This document shows positions 1-9,366 of a stretch of DNA of 64,000 bases, piece by piece. How positions within the stretch are numbered: the first letter of the stretch is position 1; each line of letters opens with the position of its first letter. The DNA is taken from positions 1 through 64,000 of the forward strand of contig NZ_LR134287.1 of NCBI RefSeq assembly GCF_900636515.1, written 5' to 3'. Source of the stretch: Neisseria animalis. GTDB taxonomy: Bacteria; Pseudomonadota; Gammaproteobacteria; Burkholderiales; Neisseriaceae. The notes below the pieces were generated by a model. It was not told the origin of the DNA and made no database searches. It saw only the letters and a program-made list of their open reading frames with translations. Made by a program: the position numbers and the translations under genes.

Positions 1-29
1 TGACGATCCGACACTACACCCAAACCGCC

Positions 30-1289
30 ATGCCCCACCCCACCGATATGGAAGCACTCAACCGACACCTGCACCGGCTTTCGCAGCAAACCCGCGCCGC
101 CATCGACGGCAAACGCTGGGAAGAAGCGAAAATGCTGATTTTTCAGGTACTGGATGCCGTACCCGACTTACCGGTGGCATGGGCGGATTTGGCCTTTGTG
201 GAAGTCCGCTTGGGCAACGACCGGCAAGCGCACGAGTACGCCCTGTACGCCATCAAAACCTGCAGCGGAACAACGGCAGATTCCTATGTGTACTCGACCG
301 CCTGCGAAACCGCCGCACAACTCCACCGCTTTGAAGAAGCCTTGTGTTACGCCCGTGAAGCCGTGCGCCTGCGCGATGCTTCGGCAAACCGTATCTCCGC
401 CCTGCCGCTGCCGCAGGGAAATCCGCCCGGCCTGAGCCGCGACCGCCGCCGCAACATCATCAGCTATTCGCTGTTCGGCAGCAATCCGCGCTATGGCGAA
501 ACAGCGGTCATCAACAGCAAGCTGGCCCACACGGTTTACCCCGAATGGACGTGCCGTTTTTACGTTGACGACAGCGTTCCTGCCGACGTTATCAGACGGC
601 TGCGTGCCAACGGCGCACAAGTGGTATACGTCCGAAACGGCTGGCAGAACATTCCGGGGCTGTTTTGGCGGTTTGCCGTGGCCGACGATCCCGACGTGCA
701 GTGTTTCATCGTCCGCGATGCCGATTCGCTGCTTTCCAACAAAGAGCGGGCAGCAGTAGACGAATGGCTGGCTTCGGGCAGATGGTTTCACCTGATGCGC
801 GACGACGTTACGCATTGCGAGCTGATTTTGGCAGGAATGTGGGGCGGCTACGGCGGCGTATTGGGCAATATGCAGACGGCAATCACGCAACATTTGGCCC
901 GTCTGCTCAAACTGAACCGCACCATCGACCAAGTCTTTTTGCGCGAAGAAATCTGGCCGACCGTATCGCAAAGCGTATGGGCGCACGACAAATGCCGTCT
1001 GATGTCTGACACGCACCCTTTCCCCGCATACCCGCTCTCGGAAATCGAAAAAATCCCCTATTTCCACATCGGCATGATTGATGCCAATGCCCGCACCACC
1101 ACGGTAACGGTTGCCCAAGACAATGCCGAACGGGTACGCTGGTATCTGGCGCAAGCAGACGGCACCATCGTCTGCCGCTACGAATGCGACGTACCGCCCG
1201 ACGGCAAGCTCACGCTGCAACTGCCCTATTCATACAGCATGAAGCTGGACGCGGGAGAATGGCAGATTTATACCCAGCGTTTGGACTGA
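30..1289 (+). CDS. TPR-containing glycosyltransferase-like protein
   Basis: A 419-residue cytoplasmic-type protein with no signal peptide. Residues about 13-130 are helical and Ala/Glu-rich with a TPR-like pattern (two or three degenerate repeats). The rest resembles a nucleotide-sugar glycosyltransferase fold: a strand-rich block, then FIVRDADSLL near residues 225-234, which has the Asp-x-Asp form typical of metal-binding glycosyltransferases, and a Gly-rich GMWGGYGG stretch further on. Substrate and pathway cannot be read from the sequence. The reading frame is open from base 3 of the window, so the true start may lie upstream; ATG at 48 is another candidate, and no clear ribosome binding site precedes either. 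A TGA in another frame at bases 1-3 could end a preceding gene. The glycosyltransferase call is an inference from the DxD-like motif. Confidence 0.6.
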   Translation: MPHPTDMEALNRHLHRLSQQTRAAIDGKRWEEAKMLIFQVLDAVPDLPVAWADLAFVEVRLGNDRQAHEYALYAIKTCSGTTADSYVYSTACETAAQLHRFEEALCYAREAVRLRDASANRISALPLPQGNPPGLSRDRRRNIISYSLFGSNPRYGETAVINSKLAHTVYPEWTCRFYVDDSVPADVIRRLRANGAQVVYVRNGWQNIPGLFWRFAVADDPDVQCFIVRDADSLLSNKERAAVDEWLASGRWFHLMRDDVTHCELILAGMWGGYGGVLGNMQTAITQHLARLLKLNRTIDQVFLREEIWPTVSQSVWAHDKCRLMSDTHPFPAYPLSEIEKIPYFHIGMIDANARTTTVTVAQDNAERVRWYLAQADGTIVCRYECDVPPDGKLTLQLPYSYSMKLDAGEWQIYTQRLD

Positions 1290-1601
1290 CCGCCCCTGCT
1301 CCGCCAACGGATTTCGGGCAGCGAAAACCCTATGCTGCGGCACAAGCTGCCTGAAACGCGGTTTCACCCTGATTTGCCCGAACCGGCGTTTCACTGTTCT
1401 GCCCAATCCGACCTTCCGACTTATCATCTTTCCAAGCATACGCGACAGCGGCACACTTCTACTCTTTTCTGCCCTGCCGCCTGTACGCGCTGCCGTTTGC
1501 CGCCTTATCCCGAAAACCCGAAACCGATTCCGCCGTAAAACCATGCGGTTTGGCTGCGGCAGGCCGTCTGCTTTTTTGCCGTCTGCCGATATTCCGCCTG
1601 T
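1290..1601. other. Intergenic region between converging genes
   Basis: About 310 bases between the glycosyltransferase-like gene and the end of rluC, which converge. It holds one partial uptake-sequence core (AGGCCGTCTGC near 1559). Short open frames are present but have no convincing ribosome binding sites or recognisable products. No RNA gene or clear hairpin terminator was seen. Confidence 0.5.
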
Positions 1602-2639
1602 TCACTCGAATGGCGCGGCTTCGGCAGATTCCGACGGCAAACGGTGTTCCAACAACATCATCATCTGCTGCAAGGCTTGCGGCAAATCCGCCTTCAAAAC
1701 CAGTTTCTCACCGGTAAGCGGGTGGTTCAGGTGCAGCTCGGAAGCGTGGAGAAACATCCGCTTCAGGCCCAGTTTTTGCAGGCGTTTGTTGGCTTGGTAG
1801 TCGCCGTAGCGTTCGTCGCCGGCAATGGGGCAGTTTTGCGATTGCAGGTGGACGCGGATTTGGTGGGTGCGCCCCGTTTTCAAAGTGGCTTCGACATAAG
1901 TCAGCGCGGAGATGCCGACTTGGTGAAGTATGCCGTCTGCAAAACGGTTTAACACACGGAAAATGGTGTGGGCGGACTGGCCTTCTTCGGAAACGCGAAC
2001 CATTTTTTCGCCTTGTGCACCGGTGTATTTAAAGAGCGGCAGTTTGACATGGAAGCGGTCGTTGTCCAGACGGCCCACGCCCAATGCCAAATAGATTTTT
2101 TTCGGGTGGTCGTTGCGGAGCATTTCGTGCAGCTTCACCAGTGCGCTGCGCTTTTTGGCAATCATCAGAAGACCGCTGGTGTCCTTGTCGAGACGGTGTA
2201 CGAGTTCCAAATATTTGGCTTGGGGACGGGCGCGGCGGATTTGTTCGATTACGCCGAAGCTGACGCCGCTGCCGCCGTGCACGGCAACGCCGCTGGGCTT
2301 GTTGATGACCAATAAGGCATCGTCTTCGTAAACCACTTCAAATTCACGCGCGGGCGCAGGCGACGGATTGGCGGAAGAATGCGCGTTCCGCCCATTGTCC
2401 GCCTTTTGTCTGTCTGCCGTGCGTATCGGGGGAATACGCAATACCTGCCCTGCCTCAATGCGGCTGTCTGGCTTGCAGCGTTTTTTGTCCAGCCGCACTT
2501 CGCCTGCGCGGATAATGCGGTGGATATGGCTTTTGGGCACACCTTTAAGGATTTTTATCAGATAGTTATCAAGGCGTTGGCCTGCTTCGTGTTCGCCGAT
2601 GGTAATTGTATTGACTGAATCTTTGCGTATTGCGTGCAT
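1602..2639 (-). CDS. rluC: 23S rRNA pseudouridine synthase RluC
   Basis: Predicted 345-residue RNA pseudouridine synthase, which converts specific uridines of 23S rRNA to pseudouridine. An S4 RNA-binding domain occupies residues about 15-70 (GQRLDNYL, HIHRIIRAGEVRL). The catalytic RluA-family domain follows, with the hallmark HRLDKDTSG near residues 148-156 that carries the catalytic Asp. RTHQIRVH and the GDERYGD block are also typical of the family. The start at 2639 (MHAIRKDS) was preferred over the upstream in-frame ATG at 2711 because family proteins begin close to the S4 domain. It lies divergent to rne, the arrangement also known in Escherichia coli, which supports RluC over RluA or RluD. 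Close paralogues cannot be fully separated by eye. Confidence 0.85.
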   Translation of the reverse strand: MHAIRKDSVNTITIGEHEAGQRLDNYLIKILKGVPKSHIHRIIRAGEVRLDKKRCKPDSRIEAGQVLRIPPIRTADRQKADNGRNAHSSANPSPAPAREFEVVYEDDALLVINKPSGVAVHGGSGVSFGVIEQIRRARPQAKYLELVHRLDKDTSGLLMIAKKRSALVKLHEMLRNDHPKKIYLALGVGRLDNDRFHVKLPLFKYTGAQGEKMVRVSEEGQSAHTIFRVLNRFADGILHQVGISALTYVEATLKTGRTHQIRVHLQSQNCPIAGDERYGDYQANKRLQKLGLKRMFLHASELHLNHPLTGEKLVLKADLPQALQQMMMLLEHRLPSESAEAAPFE

Positions 2640-3248
2640 TTTCTCTATAATCCGAAGATTCGTTTCAGATGCGGATATTATCTGCCGGAAAAGGCCGTCT
2701 GAAACGGACAATAATTGTATAAAAAGAGATTTTATATTAAAAACGCACTCTGAGGGCTATCCGACCTTTGGGCATTTCCGGTATTTGCTCTAGCCGTAAA
2801 TATCGGAACGTAATTAAGTTTGAATTGCTGCCGCGCTGTTTGACGATAAGACGAAACGGGCCCGACCCGCGCACAAAACAATATTGCGGCAGACTGATGA
2901 TGAAGATGACGGCTACCGATTTTTGGGTTGCGGCGCTGCCGCCGTACCCCGTTTAAGCCTGAATGTACCGGAAAGAGGGTACGCAGGCGGCGCTGCTTGG
3001 CGGCGAATGTTCTTTATGACCTTCCTTATCTGACCACCGTCCGCACATGGCTGTTTTACAGACGGCATGAAACCTTGCGGACAAGCGTTCAAAAACTGAT
3101 TACCTCCGGCCGAATGATACCCGTCCGTTTCGGGTTTCCGCTTGATTGCGGCTTTCCGCCGTCTGCCTACACCTCAAGAGTGCAATACTTTGGCTGATGC
3201 CGTCTGCAAACCGAAAATTTGCAGACGGCCGGCCTTTCGAGGTGAATC
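2640..3248. promoter_or_regulatory. Divergent rluC/rne control region and long rne leader
   Basis: About 600 bases without a credible gene separate the two divergent starts. The rluC-proximal end is AT-rich and includes a classical uptake sequence near 2694. The rest would form a long 5' leader for rne. In Escherichia coli rne has a long leader through which RNase E controls its own mRNA; the leader here is of similar or greater length, but no sequence homology to that leader was recognised. A strong DUS hairpin sits at its downstream end. Confidence 0.5.
3199..3229 (+). promoter_or_regulatory. DUS hairpin in rne leader
   Basis: A perfect 12-bp inverted pair of GCCGTCTGCAAA with a 7-nt loop ends 19 bases before the rne start codon and just upstream of the ribosome binding site GAGGTG (3239-3244). 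No U-run follows, so it is not an ordinary terminator. In the mRNA it would be a stable stem beside the ribosome binding site. Confidence 0.55.
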
Positions 3249-6053
3249 ATGAAACGTATGTTATTTAATGCAACGCAGGCCGAAGAGCTGCGCGTTGCGA
3301 TTGTAGATGGACAAAATCTTTTGGATTTGGACATCGAAACGCTGGGCAAAGAGCAGCGTAAAGGCAACATCTACAAGGGTGTCATCACCCGTATCGAGCC
3401 GTCTCTGGAAGCGTGTTTCGTCGATTACGGAACCGACCGGCACGGCTTTTTGCCGTTTAAAGAAGTATCGCGTTCGTATTTCCAAGATTACGAAGGCGGT
3501 CGTGCGCGCATTCAAGACGTGCTTAAAGAAGGCATGGAAGTCATCGTGCAGGTGGAAAAAGACGAGCGCGGCAACAAAGGCGCGGCGCTGACCACCTTTA
3601 TCTCGCTGGCCGGACGCTATCTGGTGCTGATGCCCAACAATCCGCGCGGCGGCGGCGTTTCCCGCCGTATCGAAGGCGAAGAGCGTCAGGAGCTGAAAGA
3701 AATCATGGCGCAGCTCCCCGTACCTCGCGGCATGAGCGTGATTGCGCGTACTGCCGGCATCGGACGCAGCAAAGAAGAAATGGAGTGGGATTTAAACTAC
3801 CTGCTGCAACTGTGGCGTGCGATTGAGGAAGCCGGCGAAGCGCACCACGACCCGTACCTGCTATTTATGGAAAGCTCGCTGCTGATTCGCGCCATCCGCG
3901 ACTATTTCCGCAACGACATCGGTGAGATTCTGGTGGACAATCAGGAAGTCTATGACCAGATTTCCGAGTTTATGAGCTACGTGATGCCCAACAACGTCGG
4001 CCGTCTGAAACTCTACGAAGACCACACGCCGCTGTTTTCCCGCTTCCAAATCGAGCACCAAATCGAAAGCGCGTTTGCCCGCAGCGTCAGCCTGCCCTCC
4101 GGCGGCGCGATTGTCATCGACCACACCGAAGCCCTTGTATCGGTCGATGTGAACTCCGCCCGCGCCACACGCGGTGCCGACATCGAAGACACCGCTTTCA
4201 AAACCAATATGGAAGCGGCCGAAGAAGTTGCCCGCCAAATGCGCCTGCGCGACTTGGGCGGCTTGGTGGTCATCGACTTCATCGACATGGAAAACCCCAA
4301 ACACCAGCGCGATGTGGAAAACGTCTTGCGCGATGCGCTGAAAAAAGACCGAGCGCGCGTACAAATGGGCAAACTTTCACGTTTCGGCCTGCTCGAGTTG
4401 AGCCGCCAGCGCCTGAAACCCGCATTGGGCGAAAGCAGCCATGTAGCCTGCCCGCGCTGTGCCGGTACCGGCGTTATCCGCGGCATCGAATCCACCGCCC
4501 TGCACGTTTTGCGCCTGATTCAGGACGAGGCCATGAAAGACAACACCGGCGAAGTGCACGCACAAGTTCCGGTAGATGTCGCCACCTTCCTTCTGAATGA
4601 AAAACGCGCCGAACTGTTCGGCTTGGAAGAGCGTTTGGACGTATCCGTACTGCTGATTCCGAATATCCATTTGGAAAATCCGCACTTCGAAATCACCCGC
4701 GTGCGTATCGACGACGTGGAAGAAGACGGCGGCGAGCCGAGCTACAAGCGCGTGGCCGAGCCGGAAGAAGACGAAAGCAGCAAACCGTTTGGCAGCGAAA
4801 AAGCCAAAGCTGCCCGTCCCGAACCGGCCGTCAAAGGAATCAAACATACCCAACCCGCGCCGACTCCTCAGGCAGCCAAACCGTCTTCATGGTGGGAAAG
4901 CTTCAAAGCATGGCTGGGCAGAATTTTCGGCAGCACAGCAGCCGCAGCGGAAAAACCCGCCGATGCCGAGCCGTCTGAAAAACGCCGCGAACGCCAAAAC
5001 AGCCGCCGCAACCATACTCACAACCGCCGCCAAAATCCGCGCCGCAACGGCAAGCGCGACGGCAGCAAAGTAGAGGTACAGGAAATCGGCGAAGCCAAAA
5101 CCGACAACCGCGAAGACAATGCGGCCGGCAAAGAACGCAGTGAAAGCCGCAACCGCCGCGAGCGCAACCAGCGCAACCGTGAGGAAGAGCGCGAGAACCG
5201 CTCCGCCGCTCCTGTTGCCGCACTTTCCGGACAGTCTGCTGCCGACAATGCCGCAGACAAGCCGCAAGCCGCCCAAAGCGCACAAGCAGCAAAAGCCGAA
5301 CGCAACGAGCAAGGCAAACGCCGCCGCAAACGTGATGAGGCGCAAACCGAACCGGCAGCAGTCGAGCAAACCGCAACCGACAAACATCAAGAGTCGGAAA
5401 CCGAAGCCGCTGAAACCGCACAACCGCGCGAACGCAACCGCCGCGAGCGAAACAACCGCAACCAGCGCGACCGCCGCAACAACGGCAAAAAACGCAATAT
5501 CCCGTCCGCCCGTAAAATCGAGCAATACCTGAATATCAGCGATGCCGCCGACAAAGTCCGTTTTGCCGTGGCACACGTTTACGGCATAACCGGCGAGCAG
5601 TCCTCTTCCCTTGCCGCACCAAGCGAAGAAGCTCAAACGGCTGCAGATGAGCCGCTGGTGGTCGTCGTTCCGCAACACGAGGAACACGCGGACGACATCG
5701 TTTTTGCCATCGAAAACACCGAACCCGCACCCGCCGCACACAGCAGCGAGCAAGCCGTTATCCTGTCTGCCGCAGAAAAAGTAACTGCCGCCGTTCATAC
5801 CGTATTCGGTATCGAACACAACGACAGCCCTGTTGAAACTGCTCCGCAGCAGACGGCCTCATCTGCGCCTGCCGCAGCAGACAGCTTGAGCGGAATGGTC
5901 TTTGTAGAAACCGATCCGGCAGCCTTGGCCGCGCTAGCCGCCCAAGTCCAACCGGAGCCTTCCGGCGGACTGCGCCGTGCCGACCTGCCGAAAGCGGAAA
6001 CCGCCAATCTTGAAGAAGTTGAAATGATTTTGGTGGAAACCCGTAAAAGCTAA
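3249..6053 (+). CDS. rne: Ribonuclease E
   Basis: A 934-residue endoribonuclease that starts mRNA decay and processes rRNA and tRNA precursors; in gammaproteobacteria it scaffolds the degradosome. The N-terminal half is the conserved catalytic part: an S1 domain (about residues 38-120), then the RNase-E/G domain with VSVDVNSAR near 297-305 and VVIDFIDM near 340-347, which carry the metal-binding Asp pair. CPRC at about 401-404 is the zinc-link motif that joins subunits. From about residue 500 the protein becomes a low-complexity tail, very rich in Arg, Asn, Glu and Ala, as expected for the RNA-binding scaffold half. It starts with ATG after GAGGTG. RNase G is excluded because it lacks the long tail. 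Confidence 0.95.
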   Translation: MKRMLFNATQAEELRVAIVDGQNLLDLDIETLGKEQRKGNIYKGVITRIEPSLEACFVDYGTDRHGFLPFKEVSRSYFQDYEGGRARIQDVLKEGMEVIVQVEKDERGNKGAALTTFISLAGRYLVLMPNNPRGGGVSRRIEGEERQELKEIMAQLPVPRGMSVIARTAGIGRSKEEMEWDLNYLLQLWRAIEEAGEAHHDPYLLFMESSLLIRAIRDYFRNDIGEILVDNQEVYDQISEFMSYVMPNNVGRLKLYEDHTPLFSRFQIEHQIESAFARSVSLPSGGAIVIDHTEALVSVDVNSARATRGADIEDTAFKTNMEAAEEVARQMRLRDLGGLVVIDFIDMENPKHQRDVENVLRDALKKDRARVQMGKLSRFGLLELSRQRLKPALGESSHVACPRCAGTGVIRGIESTALHVLRLIQDEAMKDNTGEVHAQVPVDVATFLLNEKRAELFGLEERLDVSVLLIPNIHLENPHFEITRVRIDDVEEDGGEPSYKRVAEPEEDESSKPFGSEKAKAARPEPAVKGIKHTQPAPTPQAAKPSSWWESFKAWLGRIFGSTAAAAEKPADAEPSEKRRERQNSRRNHTHNRRQNPRRNGKRDGSKVEVQEIGEAKTDNREDNAAGKERSESRNRRERNQRNREEERENRSAAPVAALSGQSAADNAADKPQAAQSAQAAKAERNEQGKRRRKRDEAQTEPAAVEQTATDKHQESETEAAETAQPRERNRRERNNRNQRDRRNNGKKRNIPSARKIEQYLNISDAADKVRFAVAHVYGITGEQSSSLAAPSEEAQTAADEPLVVVVPQHEEHADDIVFAIENTEPAPAAHSSEQAVILSAAEKVTAAVHTVFGIEHNDSPVETAPQQTASSAPAAADSLSGMVFVETDPAALAALAAQVQPEPSGGLRRADLPKAETANLEEVEMILVETRKS

Positions 6054-6067
6054 TACCTGAAAATCCC

Positions 6068-6117
6068 AAAGGCCGTCTGCAAATCAAGCTGTATCTGATT
6101 TGCAGACGGCCTTTTTA
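6068..6117. terminator. DUS-pair terminator after rne
   Basis: Inverted GGCCGTCTGCAAATC/GATTTGCAGACGGCC arms flanked by A and T runs form a stem followed by T5 on the plus strand, 15 bases after the rne stop codon. It can act as a rho-independent terminator and also supplies two uptake sequences. Confidence 0.85.
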
Positions 6118-6219
6118 TCATCAAACAAAAGAAACCATAAACCGCATGAATGCCGTACCCGTTGGATTCGGTTCTGCCCTCCCGCTGCGCCCTATTTTTC
6201 AGCCACTCGCCCATACATA

Positions 6220-6326
6220 TATAGTCGAATAAAATAAGAATGAGACAAGGCAGCGAAGCCGCAGACAGTACACATAGTACGGCAAGGCAAAGCAACGCTG
6301 TATCATTCTTATTTTAAATGACTATA
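6220..6326 (+). repeat. Correia-like miniature element, copy a
   Basis: A 107-bp element with terminal inverted repeats TATAGTCGAATAAAATAAG at the left and the complementary TCATTCTTATTTTAAATGACTATA-type right end. Its core (GACAAGGCAGCGAAGCCGCAGACAG...TAGTACGG) matches the core known from neisserial Correia elements. By eye it is identical to the copies at 14602, 26917 and 55324. Confidence 0.85.
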
Positions 6327-6574
6327 TAATCGGACAGCATAAAATAAGGCCGCAACACCTCAGACGCTACAAGCCGTATAAATCGGCGGGCGGGCTGCTT
6401 TCACAGCTCGAGCAAGCACTCTCCTTAAGCAAGGCACAGCAAACGCCGTATCATTCTGTGTGAAACAACCCTAAAAACAAACCGCCCGATAAGGGCGGCT
6501 GAATCAAGCGGCAAACTGCTTTTCTTTGACCACGGCAATGCCGGCAGGCAGCCATCATGAAATCTTAGCATAGC
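6327..6574. other. Degenerate repeat region between rne and prfB
   Basis: No gene is visible. The segment ending near 6460 retains AAGGCACAGCAAACGCCGTATCATTCTG, a decayed match to the right half of the Correia-like element immediately upstream, so it is probably an older eroded copy. A short GC hairpin (GCCCGATAAGGGC near 6483) follows. Confidence 0.4.
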
Positions 6575-6622
6575 AAAAAAGGCCGTCTGCAAAACACATA
6601 CTGCATTTTGCAGACGGCCTGT
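6575..6622 (-). terminator. DUS-pair terminator of prfB
   Basis: Inverted AGGCCGTCTGCAAAA arms with a run of six A on the plus strand, read as T6 after the stem on the minus strand. It is placed just after the prfB stop codon. Confidence 0.85.
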
Positions 6623-6636
6623 TTACATTTCCAAGC

Positions 6637-7740
6637 TTACACGCCTTGTTTCAAACTGGCTTCGATAAAGCCGTCGAGATCGCCGTCGAGCACGGCTTTG
6701 GTGTTGCCGACCTCGTGGCCGGTGCGTAAGTCTTTAATGCGCGAAGAATCCAGCACATACGAACGGATTTGGCTGCCCCAGCCCACATCGGACTTGCCTT
6801 CTTCCAACGCCTGTTTTTCCTCGTTGCGCTTACGCATTTCCAACTCATACAGCTTGGCTTTCAACATCTCCATCGCCGCCGCCTTGTTGGCATGTTGCGA
6901 ACGGTCGTTTTGGCACTGCACCACAATGCCCGTCGGCTCGTGGGTGATGCGCACGGCGGAATCGGTTTTGTTGATGTGCTGGCCGCCCGCGCCGGACGCG
7001 CGGTAGGTATCGATGCGCAAATCGGCGGGGTTGATTTCGATTTCGATGGAATCGTCGATTTCCGGATACACAAACACCGAAGCAAACGAGGTGTGGCGTT
7101 TGTTGTTGGAGTCAAACGGCGAATAGCGCACCAGGCGGTGCACGCCGGTTTCCGTGCGCAACAGACCGTAGGCGTACTCGCCTTCCAAGCGGAGGGTGGC
7201 GCGGTTGATACCGGCGATTTCACCGTCGTCCTGCTCTAAGATTTCCACTTTGAAGCCGCGGCGTTCGGCATAGCGCGAATACATGCGCAGCAGCATACCC
7301 GCCCAGTCTTCCGCCTCCGTGCCGCCCGCGCCGGCGGTGATGTCGATAAAGCAGTTGTTCGGGTCGGCGGGCTGGTTGAACATCCGCTTGAATTCCAGTT
7401 CGGCCATTTTGGCTTCCAAACCGGCCACATCTTCCTGCACGGCGGCAAAGCCCTCCGCATCGCCTTCTTCCACCGTCATCTCAATCAACATGCGGCTGTC
7501 TTCGATGCCGGCGGCGATGGTGTCGAGCGTGAGCACGATGCCTTCCAAAATCTTGCGCTCCTTGCCGATTTCCTGCGCTTTTTTCGGGTCGTTCCACAAT
7601 TCGGGATCTTCCGACAAACCGATTACTTCTTCCAAACGGTCTTTCTTACCCTGATAATCCATATACACGCGGATGTCGGCACTGCGGGTTTCCAAATCGT
7701 TTAAGGTGTTGTTCAACTGATTGATAACTTCAGCTTCCAT
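6637..7740 (-). CDS. prfB: Peptide chain release factor 2
   Basis: Class I release factor of 367 residues, which reads UGA and UAA stop codons in the ribosome and triggers peptide release. The GGQ motif (GAGGQHINK) lies near residues 250-252 and the RF2-type stop-recognition SPF lies in RYSPFDSNN near 205, which separates it from RF1. Length is normal for RF2. Unusually, the frame is continuous: where Escherichia coli prfB has CUU UGA C and an upstream internal Shine-Dalgarno sequence, this gene reads CGC GTG TAT ATG GAT TAT, so no programmed +1 frameshift is needed. It lies alone on the minus strand between two intergenic repeat regions. Confidence 0.95.
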   Translation of the reverse strand: MEAEVINQLNNTLNDLETRSADIRVYMDYQGKKDRLEEVIGLSEDPELWNDPKKAQEIGKERKILEGIVLTLDTIAAGIEDSRMLIEMTVEEGDAEGFAAVQEDVAGLEAKMAELEFKRMFNQPADPNNCFIDITAGAGGTEAEDWAGMLLRMYSRYAERRGFKVEILEQDDGEIAGINRATLRLEGEYAYGLLRTETGVHRLVRYSPFDSNNKRHTSFASVFVYPEIDDSIEIEINPADLRIDTYRASGAGGQHINKTDSAVRITHEPTGIVVQCQNDRSQHANKAAAMEMLKAKLYELEMRKRNEEKQALEEGKSDVGWGSQIRSYVLDSSRIKDLRTGHEVGNTKAVLDGDLDGFIEASLKQGV

Positions 7741-7765
7741 GATTTTCTTGTTCTTTCAGAATTTT

Positions 7766-7925
7766 AGAACCTGCATTCGCAATCGGCATGAGCAGATTTT
7801 TTGGCCTGAAAATGCGGATACAAGGCGAAAAGCACAGCGAGGTCGGACACCTTGCGGGCATTTTCAACGCAGTAGGCGCGCTTTAGGACGGAAAAGCCGC
7901 CTTGCTGATTGCGAATGCAGGTTCT
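7766..7925. repeat. 160-bp element with 19-bp perfect inverted ends
   Basis: AGAACCTGCATTCGCAATC at 7766-7784 recurs as its exact reverse complement at 7907-7925. The 122-bp interior has no coding potential. Size and symmetry are those of a non-autonomous miniature transposable element. The ends do not resemble the Correia-like family in this window. It lies immediately upstream of prfB, so it may carry or interrupt the prfB promoter. Confidence 0.6.
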
Positions 7926-7977
7926 GACGTGCGTATTGTACTGGATTCGGGGGGATTTTTCTATGTAGGAGCAGGGA

Positions 7978-8016
7978 AAATGCCGTCTGCAAAATCCAAG
8001 TTTTCAGACGGCATTT
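7978..8016 (-). terminator. DUS hairpin after DUF711 gene
   Basis: The inverted cores TGCCGTCTGCAAAA and TTTTCAGACGGCA pair, with one DUS of the variant type and one of the classical type. Placed just past the stop codon of the DUF711 gene on the minus strand. The T-run is weak. Confidence 0.55.
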
Positions 8017-8029
8017 GCAACATCGGGTA

Positions 8030-9265
8030 TTATCCGACCGCCAGTACCGTGCAGTTGCACAAATCATCGCTTTCAAAAGCGGTACGCATACCTGCCTGCA
8101 AACCCGGCACGGGAAACAGGCGCACAGTCAACGGCTTGTTGAGACGGAATGCCATCGTACCGGTGTCGCGCATAATCGCGGCGATTTTTTCAGACGGCGT
8201 ATCGCCTCCGACAGGTACGGTATCCAAGCCGATGCCGCACACGCTGCTGTAAGTGAGCAGGTGCTGTATGTCGAAAGAACCGTCCGACGTTGCCGCCGCC
8301 AGCCCTTCGTCTTCCACCACTGCCAACATCAAACCGGAAAAGCCGACCGCGCAGACATTGTCCAGCGTTTTAAACACACGTGTCAGCAGTGCCGAAGCCT
8401 CCGCTGTTCCTGCCGCGCCGAAATGAGGTACGCGCAACAGCCGGTACACTTCCACCATCGACGTGCAGTTTTTCGACGGTGCGGCAGAAGTATCCATACC
8501 CGCATAACGCCACCCCTCTGCCAACGGCACGGCGGCAACACACGCCTGTACAGCATCCGCATGGTATTGCAATGCACTTTTCATGGCGGCAAACGCAGCT
8601 TGGCGGAACGCTTCGTGCGCCTCGGGCAGATTGTTCAGACGGCGTAATGCCGCCGCCAGCAAATCGGGCGACTCCAAGCCGACCACCAGACACTTGTCCG
8701 AACCGCCCCGATGGTAGCCTGCCGGAAAATACGGAATCAGCTCGTTACAGTTGAAATTGACTGTAAAATTGAAATTGCCTTCGCCGCGCGGTGTGATTTC
8801 ACCGATTTTCCGCACCGCCTCCACACAGTTCAAAATCCGGTCATTATCTAAAAAACCGTTTTCATTCAAACCGATATTGACACAGGCATTACTCAGGTCG
8901 CCGAAATCCCGAATCAGCTCCGGCAGCAGGGCGATTTCCTGCTGCGTCCGTGCTTCTCCGATGGCAAAGCGGATACGCAGCCCGTTGCGGTTCAGATTCT
9001 CCAAAATACCGCGAATACGTGCCAGCCCTTGCGAAGCGGCTGCGATGTTCTCCGTATCCAGATATTCGCCGAACGGATTGGCAACCAGCCGCACCGACTG
9101 CACGGTATAGCCGCGCTGTTGCAGGGCGGCGGCAATATTGTCGCACTGCTGCTTTGCCTCCGCCAGCACGGATTGCCAGTTTCCATCGTCTTTATCCAAT
9201 GAAATGAAGGCGGTAACGGTACGCACACGGCACAGTTCGGGAGAAGTCAGGTCCGGATTCTGCAT
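8030..9265 (-). CDS. DUF711 / UPF0210 family protein
   Basis: A 411-residue cytoplasmic protein matching the conserved PFL/UPF0210 (DUF711) family. Recognisable family signatures are the GFSGLMLAVVEDEG block in the middle and YSSVCGIGLDTVPVGGDT near residue 340. The family has a structure related to glycyl-radical or ribonucleotide reductase-like barrels, but I know of no firmly established reaction, so no function is assigned. In many bacteria it is paired with an ACT-domain gene; none is seen here. Cysteines near residues 267 and 349 are the only obvious candidates for redox or catalytic residues. It stands alone between a DUS hairpin and the patatin-like lipoprotein gene. Confidence 0.8.
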   Translation of the reverse strand: MQNPDLTSPELCRVRTVTAFISLDKDDGNWQSVLAEAKQQCDNIAAALQQRGYTVQSVRLVANPFGEYLDTENIAAASQGLARIRGILENLNRNGLRIRFAIGEARTQQEIALLPELIRDFGDLSNACVNIGLNENGFLDNDRILNCVEAVRKIGEITPRGEGNFNFTVNFNCNELIPYFPAGYHRGGSDKCLVVGLESPDLLAAALRRLNNLPEAHEAFRQAAFAAMKSALQYHADAVQACVAAVPLAEGWRYAGMDTSAAPSKNCTSMVEVYRLLRVPHFGAAGTAEASALLTRVFKTLDNVCAVGFSGLMLAVVEDEGLAAATSDGSFDIQHLLTYSSVCGIGLDTVPVGGDTPSEKIAAIMRDTGTMAFRLNKPLTVRLFPVPGLQAGMRTAFESDDLCNCTVLAVG

Positions 9266-9366
9266 GATTTTGCCTTTCTGCCAAACGGCGCACAGTCTGC
9301 ACCGTCCGAATTTTTAAAGTAATTACACTATACCATACAAATGCCATTTTGCAGACGGCCTTATCC

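Noticed and set aside
1332..1538. 68-codon frame between the first gene and rluC
   Set aside because: Pro/His/Arg-rich, no ribosome binding site and no recognised product.
2928..3197. 89-codon frame in the rne leader
   Set aside because: No ribosome binding site, skewed Arg/Cys composition and no family resemblance.
4887..5819. 310-codon open frame on the minus strand
   Set aside because: Antisense to the low-complexity tail of rne; its own composition is a mirror of that tail.
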